DNA of 64,000 bases from Branchiostoma belcheri (taxonomy: Eukaryota > Chordata > Leptocardii > Amphioxiformes > Branchiostomatidae): assembly GCF_001625305.1 (NCBI RefSeq), contig NW_017803457.1, positions 209,731-273,730 on the forward strand. Direction: 5' to 3'. A program made the position numbers and the translations under genes. The notes under the pieces were generated by a model that had not been told where the DNA came from, searched no databases, and was given only the letters and a program-made list of their open reading frames with translations. Position 1 is the first letter of the stretch. Every line of letters begins with the position of its first letter. Positions 1 through 11,921 of this stretch are shown here, piece after piece.

Positions 1-1048
1 CAAAGACAGGTACTTCATTTCCATAGCCTTTCTTAGGTCGTAGGAGCAGGTCAAAGTATTGGAGGGCGGAGCCCAAACTTCTCATTCCATCCACCGCCTT
101 TTACCTTCCCAACCTATAAGGGTGGACTGGTATTAAAGAGGCCAGTAATACTATATAATGACCCCACCCTGCCGATATAAATTCGATAACATAAACTACC
201 AGACTTCAGTCTTGTTCTGGCAGCCGTGCAGTGTACATGGGGGAGGCCTGTCTCAGACAGTTTAGCTTGCCAAGTAAAAATTTCTCTTCAAGACACTTAA
301 AAATGAGACACACACACATATATAAGAAGCTATATTCACGAGTATCCAGAAATATGAAGTATACTGGCTTGCCATATTCTGACTTGTAGCTTGAGACCTT
401 GGTTGACAGTTACATGCCCAGTTCTACATACAGAGCCTAAGTCCATACTGGTTTATCTGACTGCAAGTAGGCATCACATTTACAAGCCATATGTCAGACA
501 CAAAACTGCCAAAGCTAATTCAGTTGTGAGAAAGACAGATACAAGTAGACACTTTGAAAGTTTGATATAGCAAGGAAGGGTACTACATGTATATAGTAAG
601 GGCGCCATATACATGTGCATGTATGTCATTGGATAAAACTTTGACAGGGCTGATTTGAAAGTTGGAATTTGTTCAAGATTGATTTTTCGAACTGAAAGTT
701 GCGATTTCCTTGCTTATGTGGCTTCGTAACAAGTATCTGGGTCATTCTGCCTTTTGAAAATGTTACACTGAAAACCAGTAGATGAATAAAAAAAAATTGA
801 ATCTTTGAAAACTGACCAGTATGCAAATGCTCCTGCCTTTGTTCTGAAGGATAGACAGTCTAGGATTTTTATGAGTTTATGGGCCAATTCACTATTCAAT
901 CTGCTGGGAAGGTCACAGTGGGAGCACTTCCTTATTGTTTTTACCCAGGGTAAAATACTGGCCGGTTTAAGTGTTTTTTTTTTTTACCAATGACACACCG
1001 TCTTGTCAGGAATTAAACCTGTGTTTAGTCCCCTGGCCTAGCAATCCT
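1..1048. other. Upstream intergenic sequence, no gene seen
   Basis: AT-rich non-coding sequence. The open frames here are short, lack plausible splice context and match nothing I recognise. No RNA gene or recognisable element was seen before the SINE that begins near 1049. Confidence 0.6.
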
Positions 1049-1425
1049 ACCTGGGGTCGTATGGCGTAGCGGAAGAGTGCTCGACTCGGAATCAAGAGGT
1101 CCCGGATTCGAGTCTTAACGTGCCACCGATATTGTGCCCTCGGGATAATCTCCAAGCAGATCCCTCTCGGTGGCAAAAAGACAGTATCAAATTGGCCAGA
1201 CAGTATCCATTAGCCAGAGAAGCTCCATTTGCCACCGATGGATCGTGACAAAAAAAACGGCCATATATAAAAAGGTAACGATCATTCCCCACAACCTTTG
1301 CTTGGAGAGTACCCTCGGGATAGGCCCTTTACACGACTTTCCTCAAATCGCTCAGGTGAAAATGTTTTGTATAGTCAACCGTGTTCGTGACGGTATTAAT
1401 AAAAGTTGAAAAAAAAACTCGAGTG
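1049..1425 (+). mobile_element. tRNA-derived SINE with a nested MITE
   Basis: The head reads like a tRNA, with A-box TGGCGTAGCGG at about 1062 and B-box GGATTCGAGTC at about 1105. It ends in a tail (TTACACGACTTTCCTCA, about 1332-1348) that recurs, often on the other strand, beside other SINE heads in this window (12300, 24570, 31460). The body is interrupted at about 1150-1310 by a small inverted-repeat element whose ends, CTCCAAGCAGA and TTGCTTGGAGAG, resemble those of the larger MITE at 28651-29121. It is not a functional tRNA gene because the acceptor stem does not close. Confidence 0.65.
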
Positions 1426-1479
1426 TGCCGTCACCACATCTTGTGATTAGATGTTGGAATACATATATATATATAAAAA

Positions 1480-1668
1480 ACTGATTGTAACGCTTCATCA
1501 AAGACTTGTGCTACCCCTTATTATTTGAATAATTATGATATGGATATGTTAGGTAATTATTAGACATTGGGTTTTATTTAACATACTTATGTTCTTGTTG
1601 TTACTCTCCTTATGTAATTTGCCATACATTGTACCATGTGCAATTGTCGTGCAATAAAGCTCTTCTTC
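1480..1668 (+). mobile_element. LINE 3' end fragment
   Basis: An AT-rich tail finishes in CAATAAAGCTCTTCTTCTTCT, a polyadenylation-signal plus short tandem-repeat terminus typical of 5'-truncated L2/CR1-type LINEs. No coding part remains. Confidence 0.5.
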
Positions 1669-1965
1669 TTCTATAAAAAACTTCAGACGTCAGACGCCGA
1701 CAATTTTAACTAGTACTAAATATTAACGAAAAAAGGGTTTGAAATGTATGTTTCCTGTCTAATCTATAATGAGCAACACTTTACAATTATATTAGAATTA
1801 GGGAGTTTAAAACAACACATTTAACCCAAGCCATTTGAATCGGTGCATGTATGTTATCATACGTAGCCATCCCCATTTACGTAATCACTATATCAACAAT
1901 ACAACCCCTGCTACCTGAGGCTGAGTGGGGTCAAAGTTCGTTTATTGAACTTTTCACGCCACCGC

Positions 1966-1973
1966 TCACATGA
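1966..1973 (+). promoter_or_regulatory. Candidate MiT/TFE M-box upstream of the mannosidase gene
   Basis: TCACATGA, the M-box form of the E-box bound by MITF/TFEB/TFE3 factors, lies 108 bp upstream of the mannosidase ATG. TFEB-type factors are known to drive lysosomal genes through related CLEAR motifs, so a site here makes sense for a lysosomal hydrolase. A single 8-mer can occur by chance and the transcription start is unknown. Confidence 0.35.
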
Positions 1974-2080
1974 CACAGCAGTCACACCCCCTGACTGTAG
2001 CTGTGTTTTGAGATATACTGTCTTGAATTTGCTTCTTTTGTCTGTGATACGTGTTTGGAGCCTCAACTGCTGACACTACG

Positions 2081-2161
2081 ATGTACCGCTGGGTGTGTCT
2101 ACTATTGGTGATGGCCACTATAGTGGGCCGGAGCACGGCACAAGACATGTGCGGCTATAAG
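2081..2161 (+). CDS. MAN2B1: MAN2B1 exon 1: signal peptide
   Basis: It encodes residues 1-27. A hydrophobic stretch ([12 protein letters not shown]) is followed by a likely signal-peptidase site after RSTA. It ends in phase 0 at AAG|gtaaca. The next exon begins with [10 protein letters not shown]. Confidence 0.88.
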
Positions 2162-3582
2162 GTAACACGCTATACCCTACCCTATAGTGATAGTATCATA
2201 ATAGTGTACACCCGTACTTGGTCGTAATGAATGTCGACAAATAACGTATCAGAAACATCATATATTCGTACATCTACAACTAACTCGAGGGGTGAAAAGA
2301 AGTTTAACATATAGATATAGTAGTTCACCTCAGTCTGTGTATTTTTTATAATATTTTATATTTGTTTATAACAATTCTGCAAATACACATGTACATGGAA
2401 GGCCTGGTGGAACAGGTAGACCTAAGTGAACCTTTTCAAAGCCACCATGCCGACAAATAAATTTTATAACAAGATACGGATGTATATTCTACTTTTATTA
2501 AATCTACTTAAAATTTAAGTGCATAAACGTACATTAAAGGTCTTTAGTACATTGTACATAAAGTCTATTATTCATACGTAATGTATTAGATAAGGATTTG
2601 GCCAAACAAATATAATACTAAGTAAACATAACGCAAATATTTCTAACGTTTGAAAAACAATCACCGAAATGGACCATGCTAAATGGAAAGTTAATGTTTA
2701 ATCAAGGCCCATTTAATCCTTATTGCCTATATACAGTATGGGAGATAAACATATACCATGGGGATATTTTTGAAACACGCCTGGAATATCACAATAGTTC
2801 ATCCAACGCTTCTAAAGTTCTCCTGCTAATTCAATAAATAAAACGACAAAATGTTTGAAAATATAACATTTCTTATAATGGTAAGTAGATTATCATTAAA
2901 CGGTAAATCTGATTTATCAATAAATCATTATAATATGTTTGATTTATGATATGTTCAATTAACTGAATTCAAAGCCCAGTAGCTATTAGGGACTGCGTGA
3001 AAACACTATAAATTCCTAGACACAAGTGTTGGCTATTGCGACAAAAGTCTAAATATTTTGTCCAACATTAATAAATTGGGACTTACCCAAATTTTCGGCC
3101 GACACCGTCAGCCCTGTTCAAGGAATGGACACAAGTAACAATATCGTGTGTATATTTTTTGTTGTTGTTTTGTGGAGTTGTGTTGTGTTGTGTGTTAACC
3201 TCGAAACTCCGGAAACTATTAATTCATTTTCTTCACGTTCCAGAAATGCTCGGCGCTGCCTGTGAAGCCAGGCTATGTGAATGTCCACCTGGTTCCGCAC
3301 ACTCATGATGACGTCGGCTGGCTAAAGACCGTGGACCAGTACTACTATGGTGGTAAGATTTTTTTTTCAAGATATATTTCTAAATACCTGTCAAATGCGT
3401 TAAGTCGTCGATTCCTGATTCTATTTGTGTTACTCTTTTTTTCTATCCTCTCATCTCTATCTTAATCCTTCCTCTCATATTTTCTCTATTCTTAGTTTTT
3501 TTTAATCTCAATCCTCCCTCTCTTCCAAACGGTAAATTATGGAGATTTTCTAACGATAGTTTTGTCCTTTTCCAGCTCTCTG

Positions 3583-3624
<42 letters not shown>

Positions 3625-6600
3625 CCCATCTATTTGTTTCTCTTCCATTGAGCCATTTTGGGAGTTTTAATGATAATTTTGTTCCCTTCTAGCTAGCAAA
3701 ATTATCCGGATTGTACATTATCTTTGTCTTCCTCTCTCTTTTTCTTTTTCTCTCTCGCACACACTCTCTCTCCCCCTCTCTCTTTCATGAAGTCATTTTC
3801 TGAAAAGATGAAACGATAATTTTGTTCCCTTCTAGCCAGCAATAGCATTCATATTTTGGGACCTCTCTCTCTCTCTCTCTCTTGCCCCCCTCTCTCTCTT
3901 TCTCTCTCTCTCTTTATCTTCCTCTCATTCACTCTCTTGCTTTTTCTCCCTCTTCCTCTCTCTCTTCCGTTCATTCATTTTTTTAGATGTTCTAACGATG
4001 ATTTCGTCCCTTTCCAGCCAATAACAGTATCCAGATCGCAGGTGTTCAGTACATCCTGGACTCGGTGATCCCGCAGTTGGAGATGAAGCCGAGCAGGACG
4101 TTCATCTACGTGGAGATCGCGTTCTTCTACCGGTGGTGGCGGGAACAGGACGCCGACATGAGGGAGAGGGTCAGGAAACTCGTCAACAACGGTACGAAAT
4201 TACTCCGGGTGTAATGTCCAAAACAGTCTCATCTAAGAACTAGAAAGGTAACACTTGCAGAGCATGTGCATAGTGAGTACCTTGCCTCCATTGCAGGCTT
4301 ATAGAACTGGGGGTTTGGTGGTCTTTAGCTCTTTTCTGATCAGCCCAGTTCTGAAAACGGGGGTTATTGAATCAGATCGGCTTTTTTGTCTATATGCAAT
4401 CAGAAACTAGCTCCCAAAGACTCTGAAGACCCCCAAAACCAACCTCCAATTTTGGCATGCTATTAAGGCTAGTGATTACATGCACACGTTCCAGCCTAAC
4501 AAGCTATTACTACATTAAGCCCCTCCAATTCTGCGCTGCAATTTGCTACAATGTAACCGAACACCACGGGGGTGTCTGCTAAAGTACCAGTTACCATAGT
4601 GACAGACGTCTGGTCCAGGGCATTTACCTTATGTGATTGGAGAAAAGGAAGAAGAAACAATATGTTTCCTTCTGTAAACACAGTGCCCCCCCCCCTGCCA
4701 TAATTATCAATAAAGCCGTTAGACCTTTATATTGCCCCAGGAAAAAAAAAAGATGCTTGCAAAAGAAGGGGGTGAGGTATGAAGCATGAATTGTAACAGT
4801 TGTTGCTGTGTTGTGTTCCACGCATAGAGATTAAAACAGGATGGACAGTGCTCATTTGTACTTAAGTAAAGTGGGGAAAGTTGTGCTAAGTGTATCTCCC
4901 AAGGGCGCAAGGTCGGTGGCATGTCGGGACTCGAACCCGGGACCTCTTGGTTCCTATTCGAGCACTCTACGGCTGGGTCATCGTCAAGCAGATATAGAGT
5001 GGCGTACCTATAAAGTTATTTCCAAGCAGATGCAGGGTTGCATATGTAAGATGAACAACATATTTCACTGATAACGCGCCGAAATGCCAGCTTTTTGTAA
5101 AAGCACTTCAATTGACAGTGTTCATTGACAGTGTTCCTTCATTTACAATTATCCGCAAAATGCCAGTTTTTTTCAAAAGCTTTCTTGTTGTTCTTCAGGC
5201 CAGTTGGAGTTTATAAACGGCGGCTGGTGCATGAATGACGAGGCCAGCACACACTACAACGCTATCATCGACCAGATGACGTTAGGTCTGCAGTTTCTCA
5301 ACACGACGTTCGGTGAGTGCGGGCGCCCCCTAGCGGCCTGGCACATCGATCCATTCGGGCACTCCCGTGAGCAGGCCTCGCTCTTCGCGCAGGTAGGTAA
5401 ACTAGCCTCTACCAGGCTTCAGGCCGGCTGGAAAGGGTAGAAGTTGGTCAAATAGAGATAACATGCCGAGGGAGTTTTTCAGCTAGAGAGTACATTTTGC
5501 CGTAGAACAAAGATACTGGGTAAACAAGAAAAAAGACTACAACCAGCGGTCGTAGAGACAGTGCGCTGTTCTCTAATTTGTCAAGAACATTGGACTGAAA
5601 GTTAAAGTCAATCCCTCACCTTTTACTGTCTTTTCCTCAGCCAAAGTCGGGCGATAATTCTTAAGCGTGTGCGTGTATGTATATGTATGTATGTATGTAT
5701 TTCTGCACGCGCTTGTGTGTGTGTGTGTTTGTGTGTATGTGTTTGTATTATGTGTGTGTGCGCGCTCGTGTGTGTGTTTATGTGTGTGCGTCAAATCTTT
5801 TTATCAATAAAAAATGTATTGATTAAATTACTAAAGAATCTTACTTCTCCAGATGGGATTTGACGGTTTCTTCTTCGGGCGGCTGGACTACCAGGACAAG
5901 GCAAACCGACTGAAGTACCAGAACATGGAGGAGATCTGGCGAGCCAGTCCGGACGATCTGGGGCCGGCTGCAGACCTCTTCACAGGTGGGTCCCTCCCTC
6001 CATAAAAAGATTCCGATTCACTTTGCTCAGAAATGGGTGCCATCTCCATTTCTGTAGCCTTGCGTGACGTGGTTGTGCAGACACCACAGCAGGGGCCAAG
6101 TCCGCTAGTGTAGTGTGTTAGACCTTCCCAAGCTCTTTCTGTCTAATAGTTGCTGAGTTCTATAGGAAGAGAAAGCAGTTTGTAAGTCTTTGGTACATAT
6201 GACCCGGTCGGGGTTTGAACTCACGAGCTTTTAAGCATTTAACATTGTCATTGCTTCCCTGTTTTTACTCAATACTTTTAACGTTAAGACCCTGTCACAC
6301 ATTTAACAATTCAGACTTCCGGATACAAGCTGAACTCCGCCCAACCATGGTTAGGAGTAGGTCGGGAGCAAGGTCGGCTAATAATTGGCTACAGTTCGGC
6401 TGCTCCAGCTGAATGTTTCGGTTTTGGATGGGGGGTTCGGCCACGAGTGTCTGGTCTTTGGCTCGTGCTCGACAGTGTATGTATATAGTAGCGTCGTTGG
6501 CATTCAAATTCTCATACTTGACACAACTTCAATTCTGTTCATATTAAAAGGTAGGCGTTACCTAAATCGGGTCAGCCTTCTATCGAACTTTTGCTAACCT

Positions 6601-9600
6601 TCTCTCTACTGATGTTTAGGGCAAGGTTTGTAACAGGGCGGATGAGAAATCGGTCAAACTGTTTAAGCTTTGTGATACACATTATGTAACAATAATTATA
6701 AAATGTTTAGTCTTGGAATATGGAGTATTCTACCTTAACCATCCTTCCACAAATGTGGTAAATCTTCATAAATAAATACATAAATAAACCAGATGATATT
6801 CAAGAAGAAGTCATGTGAGATTATGATTGCCTCCTTGTTGATTTTACATGTCTTTCTTAATTCCTACCTTCTATACAGGCGCCCTGTACAACCACTACGT
6901 TCCGCCAGGGGGCCTCTGCTTTGACATCGGCTGTGGGGACCAGCCTGTTGAGGTGGGAGGTTCTTTATACTCTTCATATAACATATTCTTAGTCTCAAAA
7001 CAGTCCAATAGCCTCAAACATATTGCAACCAAACATGGGACAACGTTGATCAACATGGAGTCTACTTTAACGGAAGTCTTGTTTTGGGAGTCACTAATTC
7101 ATGACAGCTTTCTGTGTTTGGGCCAAGTGGGCGGAGTTTGGATTTCATTTGATTGACAGGTTATGAGCTGGTATGTCTGTTCAAGTTCATGGTCACCAAT
7201 GGTGTATGAAACGAGGTGTTGTAGCGTAGTAAGCTTTGCCACACAATAGTATGAGTAGTAATGTTTTCTATGATTTCAAATAGGCAACAAAGACGTAATT
7301 TTATGGAAGACCCCCAAACTAGTGCGCAAGGGCGAATAAAAAAAAATCCTGCCAAAATTAAAAATGCAAGTAAACCACAGGAATGGAAAGCTGGCATTGT
7401 GAACTTGTGGCAGTACATATAGCGACGTATACAAGCCGGCACTTGATGGCTTTCTGCAAAATTTGCAAATAAGCAATGTACGTATGTACTGAGTTCTTGA
7501 GTCGTGGAACTTCGGTAGCCTGGGTGCCATCGTCCGTAATTTCCATACTGTCGCTAACTACCATGGACTACCCATGCCGCCGATGTCATCCATAAAATGA
7601 ACTTGGTGTGGCCTTATTATCGCAAACTAAGGCCATGTTGATTTGATTATATGGATGACATCCTCCGGGAGCCCCAAAACTGATGCGCGCGTGCGAATAA
7701 AAAAAGTTTTGCAAAAAAAAAAAGTTATTTTCATAATGAAATCAACGTGGTCATGAGGGTTGAGCAAATGGCACAGAATATGGTTTGGTGAATAATGTAG
7801 TCTTCACGACGGAAGTTCGGTGGGGCAAATCAACTCCCAACGTTGAAAATACAATCACATACACATACACATACAAGAGTAACACTCCCATCGGGCGGCC
7901 GGTGAGCTGCACGGGAAAACTACTAGAACTCCGAAGACAGCCTGCCCCAACCACGATAGGCTAAGTCTTCCAATTCAAATATGTTTAATTCATTGTTTAA
8001 GTTAATTTATTGTTTAAGTCATTGGAATGAACTAGACCTGGAAGTTCGTTCTTTACGGTACTCCTTGTTCCGGAAACACCTTATTAGATTAGTACGCCCC
8101 CTTTGTCCCCCACATTACAATTGTGGCCCGCGTTACACCTGCGCCCTTCTTGTTCGGCTCCGCATCGGCACCTGTGCTCTTAATCACAGTTTGTTTACCC
8201 GAGGACTCTCTACCAGTGCCTCTTGTAGATGCGGGTGTCGTTGCGAATCTGTCATGCATTTTATGCTACATTGTCCATTATACAATAATAAGAGATCGGA
8301 ACTTTTTGGCAATCTTGCAGATTTACTCGGTCATCTTGTCAACCTTAACTTAATATTATGTCAGATAATGCTAAACTGCACTTTATTCTTAGAGGCTTCT
8401 TAATGTTACCCTCTATGTACAACTTTAAAACGATGCAACTCACTCAGGTTTACATTGGAGATACCAAGCGCTTCTAGCTCTGCTTGACTGTTTCTAACAG
8501 TCAATTAGATATAGAAGTCCAAATACTACGTAAGTGTTAATGGGCCTAAATTTCCCCTCCTAGCTCTGATTGGCGGATGTTTTTCGCCAATGAGATATAG
8601 AAGGTTACCATGTAATCTTATCTTTCAAATATCTCTGTTAGCATTTAATTTAACATTTTAATGTCTTGGGGTGGTGGGACTACGGCGCACAGATATGTCA
8701 ACTTTGTATATGTTAATTGTACCTTTTTGTTGTGTGGCGCTGTTAATATAAGTTGTTAACTTAAGTGCAGCGCCACACTGTCCTTCTTATGTTTTTATGT
8801 TTTGATGAATAAAAAGAAAAAAAAAGTATGTTTAATTTTTTTGTCAGGATGACATGTCCCTGCACGACTACAATGTGGCGAATCGAGTCGGCATCGCTGT
8901 CAATACGTCCTTGGAGCAGGTGGGTAAAAATAAAATATTTGAAACAAGTTTATTGTTTAATTTTGTAAGGACATAGGATTGTGAACATGTTATATAACTC
9001 AGCTACATGGGGCAAAATTGCAGGCCTTTTGTTTGTAAAGTGATTAAATATTTATTGAGTGCTCACTACGTAATCGAAAGAAGTTTTTGTTAAACTCACC
9101 CCATTGATATCCATACAGCAATGTAAATTATGGAAATGTACAATGAACAATACAATAAACAATGTAATGATGACGAAATTATGACAATAACATATACAAA
9201 ACATTAAACTATTTTCTTACAAAACACAAACAAAAACACATATATTTCGTCCGTTTTTCATAAAGGTAAATATATATATATTTGTGTTAGATTAAGCTGT
9301 ACTGATGCACCGGTCAAGAAATAGTTTCGAGCTGTCCTTATCGGTAATTTTGTATCACAGGCGAAGCATTTTCGCACAGACCACATCATGTGGACGATGG
9401 GGTCGGATTTCCAGTACCAGGCAGCTCACACGTGGTTTAAAAACATGGACAAACTCATCGCACATACCAACAGTATGGAGGTAAATCACAGTTAGCTGTA
9501 TACATGTTTTTCATTGATCATTTATGTTTAAGACGCAAGGTAAAGATCCCATTAGACTTCTAATTTCATTTTTTCCAGATTACTCTCAGAAAACTGCATC

Positions 9601-11883
9601 ATCACTGTAAAAGTTCGTTGAAATCTGACACTTTCTTCTGAATCTTATTTTTCCGCAACGCTTGCCTTCTGGTTACCATACAGCTAGTTTATCTTGTTTG
9701 TATGCTTTTGTGTGTGTATATTTTCTTTTAATGTCTGAAAATACATTTAATGTCTATTGGCTTCCATGCCTGAAACAAAAGACAAAAATGAAATCTAACT
9801 TCTTTTTAAAAGCCTTTTTTTTGGTTGCTGTGAGACCTTCACGTTTCCTGTGTCTTTTAACTCCCTGCCACTCTTCTGTCATTCTTTCCAACCCACGTGT
9901 TTTCAAATTAATCTGTCCGAACGAATAGCTAACTTATGTTTGCCACCCAAAACAATACTTCTGTACTATGGAAGTAACAATTTTGGAGAATTATATATGT
10001 TTGTGATAATCAGCATATAGAAACATCATTGCTAAATATATGTTGATCCTCTGCCCATTATTTGCTATGTCATGATTTTATTAACAATTCCATCTTTTTT
10101 TCTTTGACAAATAGAACACAAAGGTGAACCTTCTGTACTCGTCCCCGTCCTGTTACGTCTACCACAAAAACAACGCCTCAGCAGCGCCTCCTGTCGTTAA
10201 GTTTGCGCACAACAACACGGCCGACTTCTTCCCCTACGCGGACCAGCCGCACGCCTTCTGGTCGGGATACTTCACATCCAGACCTGCCTTTAAGGGATAT
10301 GTCAGGAGATGTAACAATCTGCTACAGGTAAGGGACGTAGGGCATAAAATGCTGCAAGTGTAACAACTGTCAAACGTGGTATATAGCGGAATGGCATGGC
10401 ATTTGGCCCAGCTGAAACCATAGGTCCTGGGTTTCAATCCACGTACATTGCCCAACTATACACTACATTCTTCACTTCACCTAGCTATAAAGGAATGAAT
10501 GAACTTTATTGGTCGACAATCGTACATGGCAAAATGTGTGGCAGTACCCAGATTCGCTTAAGATGTCTGTGATGTGATACATACAAAAGTATTGAGGCAG
10601 CCTCATAAGATGTCGAGTGGGGGCATGTGTTGAGGTCAGTCGTGGTTCAGGCTTTAGAGAGAGAGAGAGGGGGGGTGGGGGGTGGTTAATAGACTTGTAT
10701 TAAACAGTTCTTGGAGACTTAGACCCGGCTTATTCCTGACAACGTCCCTTGGAAAGGATGTTCAATCGACGTTTCATTTTTGATGCAAGCAACATCTCTT
10801 GTACGTTAAAGACGCACAGAATAATTTGGAAAAGGAGTAGGGGTATGCCCCGTTGTGCGATGGTACAAATTCTACCGTCCGGAGTTGGTAATTCACTAAG
10901 AGCAAATCACCTGATAGAGACCTGGCAATCCTCCGTCTCAGTTTATCCTAAAGGTTAAACATGGTAGCCCCATGCGGGTTGGACAGCCTATCAGCTAAAC
11001 GAACAAATGACAAAGTTAATTAATATAACGTACTACACGAAGACTCGCAAAGTTGTGGGGTTGTACTAAAGCCAGTGTTTATACCTCATCGTCCCTATTT
11101 ATTTATTTTTTTATTTGTAATATGTTTACGGGTTAGAAACTTTGTTTTTTATAGATCGTAATGCTTTTTGGAAACGATGTAGTAATCAGTGTGTAAAATC
11201 AGTGTCAATCTTTTCACCTTGGCAGGTTTGTAAACAGTTGGAAGTTATCGGAGGACCGAAGTTTTCCGACAAGGTCCCCCTGCCGACATCAGAAAGGCTC
11301 AGTAAGGAATTCTACGTATTTTATAATAAACATTCGGTTGTAAAAGTAGACAACAGATATCAAATTCGTCAAGGACATTAGCCTGGAATCCATCCTTGTT
11401 AGCTTTGGTCCGATCCCCAAGTGTTGGCTGAGTAGCGGATCTTTGCGATGGAGAGCGGACCGCGGCTAACAGGGCTGGACTCTAGGCAACAAGGACATCT
11501 GATGTGATAGAACCTTTTTGTCTGTTTAAAAAACCTTCAATTTTATGTTGATCATATTCTATATTTTTTGGTATCATGTCATAATTACATGTTTTTTATA
11601 TTCTTAAAAACTTTGCATGTACTCTGTTTTTGTGTATGAAAAAAGTAACATTACAATTCGATTGACATAAATATATAATACTACATTGTGTATTCCGTGA
11701 TACGCCGTGTAGTATTTTATCTAGGTCATGAGACATTTCAATGCAAAATGTGCCAAAATTCAGTGAATCTAAACAACAAGTGTTATGGCGTCCATTCCAA
11801 CATCAGAATTTGGTGTTAGAAGTTAGTAACACCTGTACCCAACGTTTTCGCTGCCCGGGTATGACAGATACATGAACTGCCAT

Positions 11884-11921
<38 letters not shown>

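Noticed and set aside
1049-1130. A functional tRNA gene
   Set aside because: A and B boxes are good, but there is no closing acceptor stem, and the same head plus tail recurs as a SINE family. The same reasoning applied to 31500-31566 and 63190-63250.
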